Of a stretch of DNA of 64,000 nucleotides, positions 24,245-35,272 are shown piece by piece (the first letter of the stretch is position 1; each line of letters starts with the position of its first letter). Both the position numbers and the translations under genes were made by a program. Below the pieces are notes generated by a model. It was not told the origin of the DNA. It did no database searches and saw only the letters and a list, made by a program, of their open reading frames with translations. The DNA lies in contig JAAROD010000093.1 in the NCBI GenBank assembly GCA_012274445.1, forward strand, positions 372,001-436,000, in the 5' to 3' direction. This DNA comes from Sclerotiophoma versabilis. Lineage: Eukaryota; Ascomycota; Dothideomycetes; Pleosporales; Didymellaceae.

Positions 24245-24664
24245 ACGTAAGTTACAAGCAAGCGCGCCACCCAAGCGAGCGCGCCCCCCCCCCCCCTAAA
24301 TCGCTAGTAAAATTACAAAATTTACAACTATATATCTCAACAATCACACAGTGAAATCTTCTAAAACATTGTGAATAACATCAAATAGGTATTAGTAAGT
24401 ACACGTTAGAGTTTTAAACTTGTAGGTATAATATGTCTTGAGATAGGATCCAGATACCTCTATAAAACAGTGTTTTCTTAATAGCTTTTACAATATAGAC
24501 TCTACTAACTCGGAACTTTAGAAAGCTCTTAATTATGTAGAAGTAGCTGTATGCTAGAACTTTTAGAGAATTCTACTGCGAAATTATCAAGATAAGTAAG
24601 TTAGTTATAAATTTCCTGATTTTACCAACGATTTAGGGGTGGCGCGCTCACTTGTAACTCACGT
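24245..24664. repeat. MITE with TA target site
   Basis: A 420-bp AT-rich element with inverted ends: left ACGTAAGTTACAAGCAAGCG, right ending in CGCTCACTTGTAACTCACGT, with TA at 24243-24244 and 24665-24666. The left arm contains a poly-C run of about 14 that the right arm lacks. There is no coding potential. The TA site and ACGT ends suggest mobilisation by a pogo/Tc1-type transposase. It lies 45 bp after the transcription factor stop. Confidence 0.75.
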
Positions 24665-24666
24665 TA

Positions 24667-25221
24667 TATACATTGTTCTGGTCATACGCAGTCTTTATTC
24701 CAACCAGCTTTTCGTCTTTACGTGACGCCTTTTCGTATATGAATGGATAACATATGAATATCAAACCTCAATCTATCATGGATTTCCAATATACCCCATC
24801 AAGGATTTACACCAGACCGACAGCGTTGTACGTGTTAGATTAACTGTAGCTAAATCTACGATCAAGGTAGCAGCCACATAAGCGTGTAGTCACAGCTTCG
24901 ACAGTCCACATGGAAAGTGGGGTCCCAATCGTATGGCGCATTTCCTGAACGCCCTGCGCAGGGCAATCTTATGTTTAGTGGATACCCACCCTAGAGATCC
25001 TCACACCGGCTGTGACCAAGTGTCTCGCTGCCACAATCACACAATACTAATAGACTGGGCCTATGTTCCTGCCCATGATCCCGTTCAACACTAAACTTCT
25101 GGGCATATCTATTGCTAGCCTACCGAGAGGTGATTAGCAGATGAAGCGACAGATGCCAACCTGTTGGCGAGTAAGATTATCCTCGGTGTTTGATCAAGAT
25201 GTCTGTACTATGAGTTGAAGC
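24667..25221. other. Gap before the NLR remnant
   Basis: No open frame with a recognisable product is seen. It may hold decayed upstream parts of the NLR-type sequence that follows, but nothing in it can be assigned. Confidence 0.35.
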
Positions 25222-25596
25222 ATGTTCTATCGCTTTCACAATCAGACGTATGAGGTTTTACTACAAGATTCTAGGGCGAGATACTCTGTAGCTGCTGCAC
25301 TATTTCTCTCCATAGACCGGATCAGCGGCGATAATACGTCTGCCGCAGACTGTCTGTTTCTCGCTGCATGCGTAGACCGGAAAGACATCTCGCTCGATAT
25401 TCTGGAGGCAGCCTCGATGCAAGCAAGAGAAAACGCTATTAGGGTGCTTGACGAATATGCGCTCGTCACCAGGCGACCTGCTGAATCTGCGCTAGGTCTT
25501 CTTCGACTAGTCTATCAAACTCTACGCAAGCGGCTGCAAGTGGAGGGACGGCTCATACAGTGGACCCAATGCAAGATCATACAGCTAAGCAAGTGA
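25222..25596 (+). pseudogene. NLR-type (NB-ARC/TPR) protein fragment
   Basis: A 124-codon frame containing SVAAALFLSIDRISGDNTSA, CLFLAACVDRKDISLDIL and ALGLLRLVYQTLRKRL, which follows the winged-helix region after the NTPase of fungal Pfs/NACHT/NB-ARC-TPR proteins. Neither the P-loop upstream nor the repeats downstream are present: the sequence ends just before a Tc1-like remnant. In intact form these proteins act in heterokaryon incompatibility or non-self sensing. This piece is too short to function and is called a truncated relic. Confidence 0.6.
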
Positions 25597-25639
25597 AGAC
25601 GACTGCTTCCGCATGTGCAATGGTGGTATTCAAACCTGT

Positions 25640-26325
25640 TGGTTTGACGCCCTGGCAAGCGCCGAGTTCAACAAACGAACGGTGAGTTACTGCAGGGTTC
25701 CGCTCCAGTGGTCTCTAACGCCAATAGCAGTGCCCGAAGTAAAGCGCTCTGCAGTGACCACACTGGCAAGTCCATTCTCTTGTATAGCCGTAACTATGCC
25801 AGGACACGCACGAACAGCAAATTTAGCAGTTAGATGAGGCGCTGGCAGAGGCGCTATCTGCGCTGGCAGCTCTTATCTTATCACCAAATCGAAGTCGTAG
25901 TTCAATAGTTGAGTACTCTCCTTGTCTATCTCTGTTACCTGTATCTCCAAATCTGTCCAATTGCCCAAACTGAATCCTTCACTGGCTCCAATTCGACGTC
26001 GTTGCAGCGCAATAATACACCTATCGCCTCTAGCTTGGCGGCTACTATAGTATAGCGTGGCTGTTAGACTGTCAATAGCTGCAACCCGCGGCCACTGCCG
26101 TCTCTCCTACTTCCTCTGCCCATTGCCACACACCTTCTCTTTGCTGACTACAAGCTACTGCTGCTACTTGGAGCTGTGGTTTCCCGCTTCTGAGAGCGAG
26201 CCATTGGCAACTACTGCACCAGAGAATTATCGCGAGATACAAATTTGAGTTATTTGAGCTTCTTCAGAGTTTTGCCCCTCGTCGACGCTTCGTCATGTGG
26301 CGGTCCGGTATTTCGAAAACAACCC
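25640..26325 (-). mobile_element. Remnant of the two-gene Tc1-like element (accessory-gene part)
   Basis: The minus strand repeats the accessory-gene block of copy 1: the segment around RACPGIVTAIQENGLASVV corresponds to RARPSIVTAIQEDGLASVV there, and the DNA at 26060-26100 matches 14125-14180. It ends near 26325 with GGTATTTCGAAAAC, similar to the terminal repeat of copy 2. The transposase half is absent. Stops and frameshifts are frequent. Confidence 0.65.
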
Positions 26326-26434
26326 ATACTGTATAGCCTGTGCACAGACTGCATTGCGCAGAGAAAACAGCAAGTGTTGCAGCATAATTTCGTCGCTACA
26401 ACAAATAGACAACTGATAGCGCTTAAAATATATA

Positions 26435-28090
26435 CTACATCCTATCCTCGTTTAAGCGAGCTACAAGTATTGCAGCTAACAAGGAAGCAAAGGAGCAGGC
26501 TCCGAGTATTATCTCCGTCCCAAGTTGCAGCAAATTTTCTCCCACCATGCTGAACACAACTGTTCCCAGGAAAGAAACCAGCATCTGCGGTATTGAAACA
26601 GCAACATTGCTTAGACTTTGCAGCAAGGCAGCCCACCCTGCACTACTACCAGCGTGCTTATTGCTCAAGATTTCTGTGTTGATTAGTGTGAACGGAATCC
26701 ATTGCGTCACAGCCCAGCTTATTCCCGCTATGGCAGCCATGAAGATAGAACCAGCGGCCGACTGTACCACGAGGGCGCCCACCAGGCTCGTTGCGTAAAG
26801 AAGCTGCGAACAACACCATATGCGAGTTTTCCAGCAGACGAGGCCATGTTTCAACGCCAGCCACGAACACAGAGACGGAACAAAGGAAGTCGTTAGCAGC
26901 GCCACAGAAGCAAAACACAGCAAAGCTAAGGACCCGTATCTAGATCCAGATTCCTCATTGCTCGCTCCTGCCTGGGCAGCGTGACCAGTTGAATGACCGT
27001 TGGAATCGCTAACTGCCCTCGACGCCTCCGTCCGAGCTAATTGGTCGACATAGCTAGGCGAAATGATGTCAGAAAAAGAGGCCTTGTGCAGGGGAACATG
27101 TGAACAAGGAAAAGCGTACCTGCTTATGTAAGATAGAAACGGAGACCACGCAAACCAGGACAGGAACTGCACGCCCTGGATGATCCACATTCTCCTCGAC
27201 AGTCTCACGCTACGGAGAGATGTCCAATGCTGCAAGGTCCATCTTTTTGGCAAATTGGGCTCTTCAGCCAATCCCCTACCGAACTGGTCCTCACCAGCGC
27301 ATAGACAAGTCATGACTTGCGAAATTCCTATCCACAAGGCACCGAGCCTACTGAGAGCCTGAAGCTGAGTCGAACCAGCCCATGGTAGTAGCCTGGAAAC
27401 ATCTGTATAGGCCAAGAGATAGCAAGACATGTTGGCTGTGTTCGTTAGCCGCCCTACCCAGGCATTCGCCTTGGACTGTTCATGGTCGGCACAAGTGTCT
27501 ACCAACAGCGCTCGTAGTCCCATCTGAATTGCTGAAGCAGATATGTTCATTGCTAAGATGAGTAGCACAGCAAGCATCTGCGCTGTAGGACAAGTGTTGG
27601 GTGCGCGGCAGTACTCGACGCGCATTCGAGAGTGGCCCGCCACCTCGGCAAAGGCAAGGAGAGAGATGCACAGGCCGATAGCACCACTTACAACAAAGGG
27701 TTTTCTTCTGCCCCATCGCGTTTGAGAGAGGTCACTCCATGCGCCGAAGAAAGGCTGCACAACGGCGCCGCACGTAGGAGGGATAAGCCATATAGCACTT
27801 ATCGAAGCACGGCTGAAGCCAAGCGAACTCAAGGCATCCTTGAATGGCATTAGCACGCTTCTAAACCCCTCACTGTGCAATATGCCTTGATGTGTACGTA
27901 CCGTGGCGAAGGCGAACTGGATAGAATAAGCGACCTGAAGTCTTCCCTCCCCATTGGTATTAGCAAGGTACACTCACCATGCTCAATCATATCAAAGTGT
28001 TCCTTACCCTGTAAACCCGGAAGTCAGGCCGACTAGCTCCATGGAGCTTTTCTGTTGCTTGGTCCACTCTTCCATCTCTAGAGACTCCAT
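26435..28090 (-). CDS. SUT-type (GPH/MFS) sugar transporter
   Basis: Exons on the minus strand 28008-28090, 27902-27941, 27120-27838 and 26435-27053 close in phase to about 486 residues. The last intron (27054-27119, 66 nt) has no stop and could also be retained. The start MESLEMEEWTKQQ is followed by LQVAYSIQFAFAT, and the loop GAWSDLSQTRWGRRKPF is the hallmark of plant and fungal sucrose/alpha-glucoside:H+ symporters. About 12 hydrophobic segments are visible. It probably brings a disaccharide or glucoside into the cell at the plasma membrane; the exact sugar is not determined. Its 3' end lies about 110 bp from a Tc1-like remnant. Confidence 0.82.
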
Positions 28091-28510
28091 AGCCGGCAGT
28101 ACGATTAAAGAGTACAAAGAGAGAATCGAAAGAGCAAGCCTTGGTGAGTGAGCCTATCCAGGTCCGAATCGAAGTGTAAGTGAAAGTGCTAGCTATTAGC
28201 GAAACGATGAGCTCGAAATGGTGAGCTGGCTGATACAACATTGCAGCGTCTAGAAAGTATATACAGCAACCCAATGTTAAGCATTTTTCAATTGGTTTTG
28301 TCTTCTTCTCATTGCGGAAATGTCACACCAGATCCGAGACGGATATGCTAATGCCAGCTGCTCGACACCCTTGAGCAGATAATGCACAAACAGCATATCG
28401 GCTATTCTCGTGCTGCGCCTTACTTATGGATCCATGTAAGCTAATGAGTCACTAGACTGCAAAACTGCTAGGGCCGGTAGGGCAGGTGTTAACCAACCTA
28501 TCAAAAAGCA
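28091..28510. other. Upstream region of the sugar transporter
   Basis: No gene is seen. It presumably holds the promoter of the minus-strand sugar transporter, but no specific site can be named. Confidence 0.4.
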
Positions 28511-28636
28511 TATGTGGCCAATGCACTATAGCTGGTTAGCCGGAACGACTCTTTCCGATATTAGGGCTGATTTGGCTGTGTTTCCTTACTGTTTGGTGAT
28601 AAGTCAGCTTGCTGATTTCGTCGTTTTGCATACCAG

Positions 28637-29690
28637 GTGGATGCTGGCCCCGATGCTGTTTTTGACCCGATCGCGCACGCGTCAAACATCAACATCATCA
28701 ACACATCTGCCTACGAATACAGAGATCTTATTTGTACTATGGTTGTTGGCGATCACGACCTTAGAATGGACATCGACGCTCTTTTTGATGAAAACGAGAT
28801 ACGCTTCGACGCTGAGCTGATGCACGAACTCGCCGCCCATTTAGCTTTTGCAGCACACCTACCCACCGCCGATGAGGTTACTGGAACGAGCGAATTACTT
28901 GAAAACGAGCTTGTTCAGCACACAAACGGGCTGACGATACCTCATGATGATAGCGATGATAGCGTTGATAGCGATGACAGTTACTGCAGCGACAGCAGCG
29001 CTGCAGTCGTCGCCAACAACAAGCGGGCAGCAGGCGATCGCCAGCCAATAGGTATTGGCAGCAGGAACCTCAACGCCCGCGCCGGGCGCGCAAGAACAAC
29101 ACCAACATCGAGGCCGTCGTTGCGCAGTTGAAGCCCAAACCCGCAAAATAAAGCTGCCACTGCCTATCGAGCATGGCGAAGTCGACCTTTCGCACGTCGA
29201 CAATCCGTGGGTGAACTGTGAGCGACCTCACCCACTGTTACCGGAGGTAACCTTTGCGTTCAACAACAAGCTGTATTTTGAGCAACACCGATAGATCAGG
29301 AATACGCGGGGCGAGCGCTACAGTTGCTATATTCGCTGCTATCGGGCAGGCAAGCGGCGACCAGTACGGGAGGCAGAAAGTAAGCGTGAAGGCGCAACCC
29401 AGAAAACGCAGTGCAAGCATGCGTTCTAAATTGTTGCAGAAGACCGAGCCGACGTTTCAAGCTCGCGATAGAGGATCTTGCACTGCGAATGTCAGAAATC
29501 GCTACTACTCAATCACCCGCCGATGGCAATGACCCAGGAGTACTCTCCATACCGGCGTAGGCAGCCTGCCAACAATATGAAGAAGGCGACTATTGAAGAA
29601 TTTGACGAGCACGGCAGTGCCAAACGTACGATTTCAGCGATAACAAGGAAGTTTCCAGGCGTCAACCTTCGCGCTGCCAGCTGTTGAAGA
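28637..29690 (+). pseudogene. Possible MULE-type transposase N-terminal remnant
   Basis: The frame 28637-29131 encodes an acidic protein with an Asp/Ser-repeat stretch (near 28945-28985). Further pieces to about 29690 look like the N-terminal zinc region of MULE/FAR1-like transposases: CYRAGKRRP, KTQCKHAF, then NHPP followed by YSPYRRRQ. Several stops and frameshifts occur and no DDE core is present. It is cut by the Tc1-like fragment beginning near 29813. The assignment is tentative. Confidence 0.35.
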
Positions 29691-29936
29691 CGTTGCGTAC
29701 GTCGTTTCTGCGAAGGTTTGAAAATGGAGACAAGTGCGCATGCGACAGTCAATTGATTACAGCAGCAGGGCTGGTTTGTGTGGTAAGTCACGATAATCGT
29801 CGTGGTGTTATAGGTTTTTTCGAAACACCGTGTACGCCCCGTGACTTGATTAGTGATGAGGTGGGGCAATGCAACTAGATCTGTTTTGTTGGCGTTTGTA
29901 CAGCAAATAGTATCCTAACGTTATCCTACACCCTTT

Positions 29937-30934
29937 CCTGGTCCATCGCCAAGGCGGAAGGACGATCGGGCGCCTATATCCTCGCAGACATCGCGCAACA
30001 GGTCCAGGAGCTCCAGGACAAGGGACGGACAGTAACCGTCCGATGGGTTCCAGCCCACGTGGGCATCCCGGGAAACGAGGCCGTCGACAAAGCAGCCAAG
30101 GAGGCCACTGGATGGAGGGAAAACGGTCGCAGAAGCTCACCCGCAGACGAACCTCCCAGACTATACACCATAAGGTCGACAGTGAAAAGACGATGCAAGA
30201 CACAAGCGGAGCGGGCGTGGATAGCAAAGTGGCGCACAGACACAAAGGGCCGCGCAACCTACAGACACACACCGACGCCCACTGAAAAGATACTCCGGCT
30301 CCACGAGGGGCTTATCAAGCGAGAGAGCGCGCTGCTGGTGCAGCTACGGACCGAGAAGATCGGCTTCAACGACTTCCTCTTCGCCCGAAGAGTGCCAGTT
30401 GTCACCAGCCCGCGCTGCGACTGCGGAGCGAGACGACAGACTGTCGCACACATCCTTCTCCATTGCAGCAAGCGCAGGAATCTCCGGGACCGCATCTTCG
30501 CCAGCTTGTCCGGACGAGACAACATCCGGGCCATCCTAAACACGCCACAGCTAGCCACCAAAACCATCCAGTATGTAGAGCAGACGCAGATCCTTGGGCA
30601 AAATGGGGATCGCAGGCGCGAAGACGACAGCCGAGCGCTGGGGGGAGACTGAAGGTATTGCAGACGCACATCATGAGGCAGACGTGCCTCTACGAGCCTA
30701 GAAGTACAGTATTCAGTTAGTAGAGTCATTATCTAGATGAGGTTGGCAGCCACGTGTAGATAGTGATGAGAGGGAAACGGCAGGCCTCTAGGGACAGATG
30801 GCTCTTAGGAATGAAGTGGGGCGGCGCGGATCAACGTCCGCACCGCATCGGCTGTCTGCCAAGCCTGCCAGCCGGGCATAGCTACATTTCGCGGCTGCAA
30901 CCGTGTAGGACCCAATCAAATCAAATCAAATCAA
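29937..30934 (+). mobile_element. 5'-truncated Tad/I-type LINE with perfect target duplication
   Basis: About 1.0 kb inserted in the Tc1 fragment. Identical 14-bp sequences ATCCTACACCCTTT flank it (29923-29936 and 30935-30948). The 3' end is a short tandem tail of CAAAT units (about 30912-30934), typical of many fungal LINEs. Only the last part of ORF2 is present, so it is a dead-on-arrival copy made by incomplete reverse transcription. Confidence 0.85.
29939..30652 (+). pseudogene. LINE ORF2 C-terminus: RNase H and zinc knuckle
   Basis: Open from the insertion point through the TGA at 30652. Seen: end of an RNase H domain (RWVPAHVGIPGNEAVDKAAK, the conserved HxGxxGNExxDxxAK region) and a C-terminal knuckle CDCGARRQTVAHILLHC. 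The reverse transcriptase and endonuclease parts are absent through 5' truncation. The frame is otherwise undamaged, suggesting a rather recent insertion. Confidence 0.82.
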
Positions 30935-31057
30935 ATCCTACACCCTTTAAAGAAGCCTAGATAGCTTAGTTTTGCCTATCGCGATAGAAACCTGGTGTTG
31001 TAGTTTAAACAGGACACTCTTAAAAGCGAAAACGTCTAACTCTAGTAAGCAGCAATA

Positions 31058-33116
31058 CCGTGCCCGTGCACCTAACGCCCGGATTCACCTAACGCCCCGC
31101 CGAACACCAAAACACGAGATCAACACCAACTTCAACGCGTCATAACTTTTTCAACATGAGCCCAATTAAGGCTGCGATTGCAGCATTTGAATCGCAAGAG
31201 CTTAGAGATGAAACCTCGTATACAAAAATTGCCGCCAAGTACAATGTTGATCGATCAACACTCAGCCGAAGACACCAGGGCTCTCAGGCTCTAAAACACG
31301 ACACCCAACTCCCGAACCGCGCCCTCCACCCACACCAAGAGCAGGAGCTTATACAACAGATAGAGCGCCTTAAAGGGCTAGGGATACCACCTACAAGGGA
31401 TATGATACAAAATTTTGGCTCTACTATCGCCCACAGGGACCTCAGCGAGAGCTGGGTTACGCAATTTCTCTCAAGGCACAGCATTGATCTTACTGTACAG
31501 TGGTCAACTAGCATTGAACGCGTACGCCACCTTGCTGATTCTAGTGCAAAGTATAAGCTATACTTTAGCTTATTACACCCTAAAATGGAGAAATATGATA
31601 TAGAACCTAGCAACACGTATAATATAGATGAGAAGGGCTTTATGATTAGAGTAATAGGCAGATCAAAGAGGGTGTTCAGCAAGTGAATGTAGGTAAAGAA
31701 AGAGGTTAGAGCATCTATCTATGATGGTAATAGGGAGTGGATCACGGTGTTAGCATGCGTGTGTGCAGATGGATCAGCTCTTCCGCCCAGCATCATATAC
31801 CAGGCAGCAAATAGAGCTATTCGCGACACCTGGGTAGAAGATATAGAGGCATTAGAGCACTTGGTTCACGTTGCCTCAAGCCCCTCTAGATAGACAAACG
31901 ATGAGATAGGACTCGCATAGATTGAATAGGTTTTTGATTGCTACACTAAGGTTAAATGTGGAAGATCCTACCGGTTGCTTATATTAGATGGCCATGGATC
32001 TCACCTATCTATAAAGTTTATTGAGTATTGCAATCGCAATCGGATACTACTATTAATCTTTCCTCCCTATTCAACTCACACGCTTCAGCTACTAGATATA
32101 GTCCTGTTTAAGCCACTCTTATCAGCTTACTCACGTGAGCTTATAATTCACCAACACTAAGCTCATAGGCACAATCCAATTAAGAAGGCTGACTGTTCTA
32201 GGCTGCCTGGATGTCCTCATTCAAAGAATCTACTATCAAGAAGAGCTTTAAAGCCTGTAGCATCTGGCCTATAGATGCTGCCAAGATCTTAAAGAAGTTC
32301 ATCTATACTCCACCTAGATCAGATAGAGATCCCTGATCTCTATCTCGTCTTTCTCCAAGTAATTAAAGAGAGATAGAACGCTTGGTTTAAGTTGCTGTGA
32401 AGGATAGCCACCAAGAGGAGAGCAAGAAGCTAAGTATCTTACTTCATCAGCTCTCTGTTCAAAATAAGCTTCTTAAGCATGAAAACGCAGGGCTTAGGGC
32501 ATTACTTAACACCAAAAAGAAGCGTACAAAGCATAGCAAGGCCCTTAAATTTGAACAGAGCAAGAAGGACCATAGTAGAGCTGTCTTCTACTCTCCTCGT
32601 GCAGTAAGAGTTGCTAGGGAGCTAGCATTAATTAAGGAGAGAGATAAGGAGGAGAAGCAACTCCAAAAGCTTCATCATAAGCAAGAGAGGATTAAGGCAA
32701 AACGTCTTAAAGAAGAGGAGACAAAGCAGAAGCGTCAGGAACGAGAGAGAGCTAAGGTAGTAAGGGAGAAGGAGAGGGCTAAGAAGGCAGCTGAGAGAGA
32801 GCGCCAAAAGCAGCTTCAAAACACTATAAAAAGCTATCTGAAAAGCTCCTACAGGCAAGAGAAAAGCTTCAAAAGCTACTCCGCCAAAGGCAAAGCGCCA
32901 GAAGCGTGGTAGACCTGGTGCAGCTGCTGCGGCGTTCCCAGAAGCTGCACCAGCTGCCCCACCAAAGATCACATCAAAAGGCCGCACCCTCACTTTGCTA
33001 TCAAAATTCTATTAGTACAAATTGATCGCAAGGCCTTATTTATTACTCCACCTCAATATTATATAGATACAGCTATTGTGGGCGGCTCAATAACCTCATG
33101 TTTGTGATCCGGGCGT
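31058..33116 (+). mobile_element. pogo/Fot1-type element B, 3' end lost
   Basis: The left end at 31058 (CCGTGCCCGTGCACCTAACG) follows a TA. The matching right end should read as its complement, but the sequence breaks off after GATCCGGGCGT at 33116, where TA and the identical outer repeat of element C begin. B inserted in the Tc1 fragment and was later truncated at, or invaded next to, its right terminal repeat by C. Confidence 0.78.
31156..33015 (+). pseudogene. pogo/Fot1 transposase of element B, broken
   Basis: Open from ATG 31156 to 31686 (176 codons): psq-type HTH (YTKIAAKYNVDRSTLSRRH), CENP-B-type domain (SESWVTQFLSRHSIDL) and YNIDEKGFMIR at the first Asp. After stops at 31684 and beyond, the same frame continues with LLILDGHGSH and FPPYSTHTLQLLDIVLFKPL. 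A frameshift follows, then a long Lys/Glu/Arg coiled coil (32397-32912) and a tail ending near 33015 (TSKGRTLTLLSKFY). Most stops are TAG. Confidence 0.82.
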
Positions 33117-33118
33117 TA

Positions 33119-35270
33119 CCGTGCCCGTGCACCTCGTGGGCCGGGTCAGCGAACGGGCCACCCCACCACAATTCATCCCAACTTTCTACCCCCTATAACT
33201 TAACACCACAATGCCAGTGAAAGAAGCCCTTGCAGAGATAGATAGTTTGAGGCCAGGAGAACAATTTTTGTACGGGGCTCTTGCCAAAAAACATGGTTGT
33301 TCTCGAACAACGTTGACGCGTCAACACCGGGGTCAAGCAGCCCCGCAGGAGCAATCTATCAACTCCCAACGTCTACTCCACCCACGAGATGAGGCAGAGC
33401 TTATAAAGTATATCAGAGGATTGACAGAAAGACACCTTATGCCTACAAGGCAGATGGTTATCAATTTTGCAACTCCTTTGTGTGCCTGGGAGCCCTCTGA
33501 TAGCTGGGTTACTCGCTTCCTTTATCGTAGCCAGGACACGCTTCTTACAGCCTGGACCACCCCTATGGAAACAGGCCGTCACAAGGCTGATTCTGGTGAT
33601 AAATACCGCCTCTACTTTGAGCTTCTGCACCAGAAGATGACCCAGTATGACGTTGAGCCTGAGAATACCTACAATATGGATGAGAAAGGCTTCGCTATTG
33701 GGGTCACAGGCAGGAGCAAGAGGATCTTCAATAAGCTACTGTTTAGCAAGAAGCAGTTTAAGCAGTCACTCCACGATGGCAACCAAGAGTGGGTGACGTT
33801 GCTGGCTATTATATGTGCCGATAGATCTCACCTGCCTCTAGGCATCATCTTTCTAGCTGCTGGCCGAGCTATACAATCAAGCTGGGTACACTTAATTGAT
33901 CCAGAAAAGCACTCTATCCACTTTACAACTTCAACAAATGGCTAGACAAATAACGACCTGGGATTAACGTGGCTTAAGCAGGTGTTTAATCGCTACACCA
34001 AGGCTAAAGCCTAGAGAAAGTAGAGGTTACTTATTATTAACGGCCACGGCAGTCATGTAACCAAGGACTTTATTGACTACTGTGACAGCTATAAGATTCC
34101 GCTTATGGTCTTTCCCCCACATGCTACACATACTCTCTAGCCGTTAGACGTAGTCTGCTTTAAACCTCTAGCTTAAAACTACACCAAAGAACTTAATTTA
34201 CATAACCATACAACCCAGGGGTGGGCACCTGTGAAGAAGAGCGATTTCTTCTCACTATTCTGGCCTGCCTGGGTGAATACCTTCACCAAATCGTTAGTGT
34301 TAACGGCCTTTGAAACCACAGGTATCCACCCACCCAACGCCGACGTTATACTCAACTGATTCAAATCACCAACTCCTCTACCTGTTATAACACCTCTACT
34401 ATAAACTAGACCTTTAGCTATATTAGAAGAGCTAAATTAGCTGAAAGCAAAGTTGTTATTGCAGAGTGCTGTAAAGGAAGATAGTAGTAATAAGCTTAAG
34501 GCACTAGAATAGATTATTTACTGGCTTTATATATAATTAGAGCTTACACAGTATAAGCTAGATAGTATAAAAAAGGCTCTTGCAGAGAAGGAGAAAGCAA
34601 ACGATAAGAAGAAAGTATTACTATTATATATTTATAATATTAAGTAGTATAAGGGAGCTAAGTAGTAGAGTCCTAAGTTAAAGAAGGAAGCTGACGCACG
34701 TGACGCTGCTAATAAAGCCTACCAAGAACAGGTAGAGGCTGAAAAAGCTACTCGGCGTGGGCTACAACACAACCAGAAGCTCCTCCAAGAAAAGCAGAAG
34801 CAACAACAGCGTAAGAGGCGGGCAAGAGAGAAAGAAGAGCGTGAAAGAATTAAGGCTGTAAAGGCTGCTGAAGTAGCCAAACGCAAAGCTGAGAGAGAGC
34901 GTTAAAAGCAAGCTTACAACGCTGCTAAAGCTATACAATTGCCTCAAACAGGCAAGCGCAAGGCCTCACAGCAGCTGCAGTTAAATTTAACTAAGAAACG
35001 TGGTGGTGGTGCTGCGCGTAGTCGTCCTGTTGCCGACCAGCGTTCCCCAGCTCCCCTACCTACATACAACAGCCGTGGCCGCAAGATTTGCTTTACCAAG
35101 TAGATTTGGGTGAGACAATTTGTCGCATAGGTCTATAGAATGCTCCACCAAAAAATCCTGCAATAATAACTATTGTACGTGGCTTATTAACCTCATTTTT
35201 GTAGTACCCGTGAAGGGTGAGAACCGTGCATTGGTTGAATCCGTGCATTGGGTGCACGGACACGGTACGG
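33119..35270 (+). mobile_element. pogo/Fot1-type element C (2.15 kb)
   Basis: Left end at 33119 (CCGTGCCCGTGCACCTCGTG) preceded by TA; right end at 35270 (GGGTGCACGGACACGG plus TACGG) followed by TA. The outer 15 bp of the two ends are related, the inner parts less so. It encodes one long broken transposase frame. Its 3' non-coding end is homologous to that of element B (the ATGAGGTTAAT region on the minus strand). Confidence 0.8.
33211..35103 (+). pseudogene. pogo/Fot1 transposase of element C, broken in frame
   Basis: One frame of 630 codons from ATG 33211 to TAG 35101, without frameshift but with over ten stops, nearly all TAG (first at 33943). The N-terminal 244 codons are open: HTH (LAKKHGCSRTTLTRQH), CENP-B-type domain, NMDEKGFAIGV with the first Asp. 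The second-Asp motif reads LLIINGHGSH, so the Asp is now Asn (a G to A change). A coiled coil and basic tail (TKKRGGGAARSRP) end it. Confidence 0.83.
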
Positions 35271-35272
35271 TA

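Larger units (their letters stand above)
29813..31057 (-). mobile_element. Tc1-like element fragment (accessory-gene end), split by a LINE
   Basis: The left end near 29813 has the family terminal repeat (TCGAAACACCGTGTACGCCC). The sequence GAGGTGGGGCAATGCAACTA matches the inside of the right end of copy 1. After the LINE insertion it resumes at 30949 with CCTATCGCGATAGAAACCTG and continues to the AGCAATA at 31057, all collinear with the reverse of 14780-14980. Pogo element B cuts it off at 31058. Confidence 0.75.
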
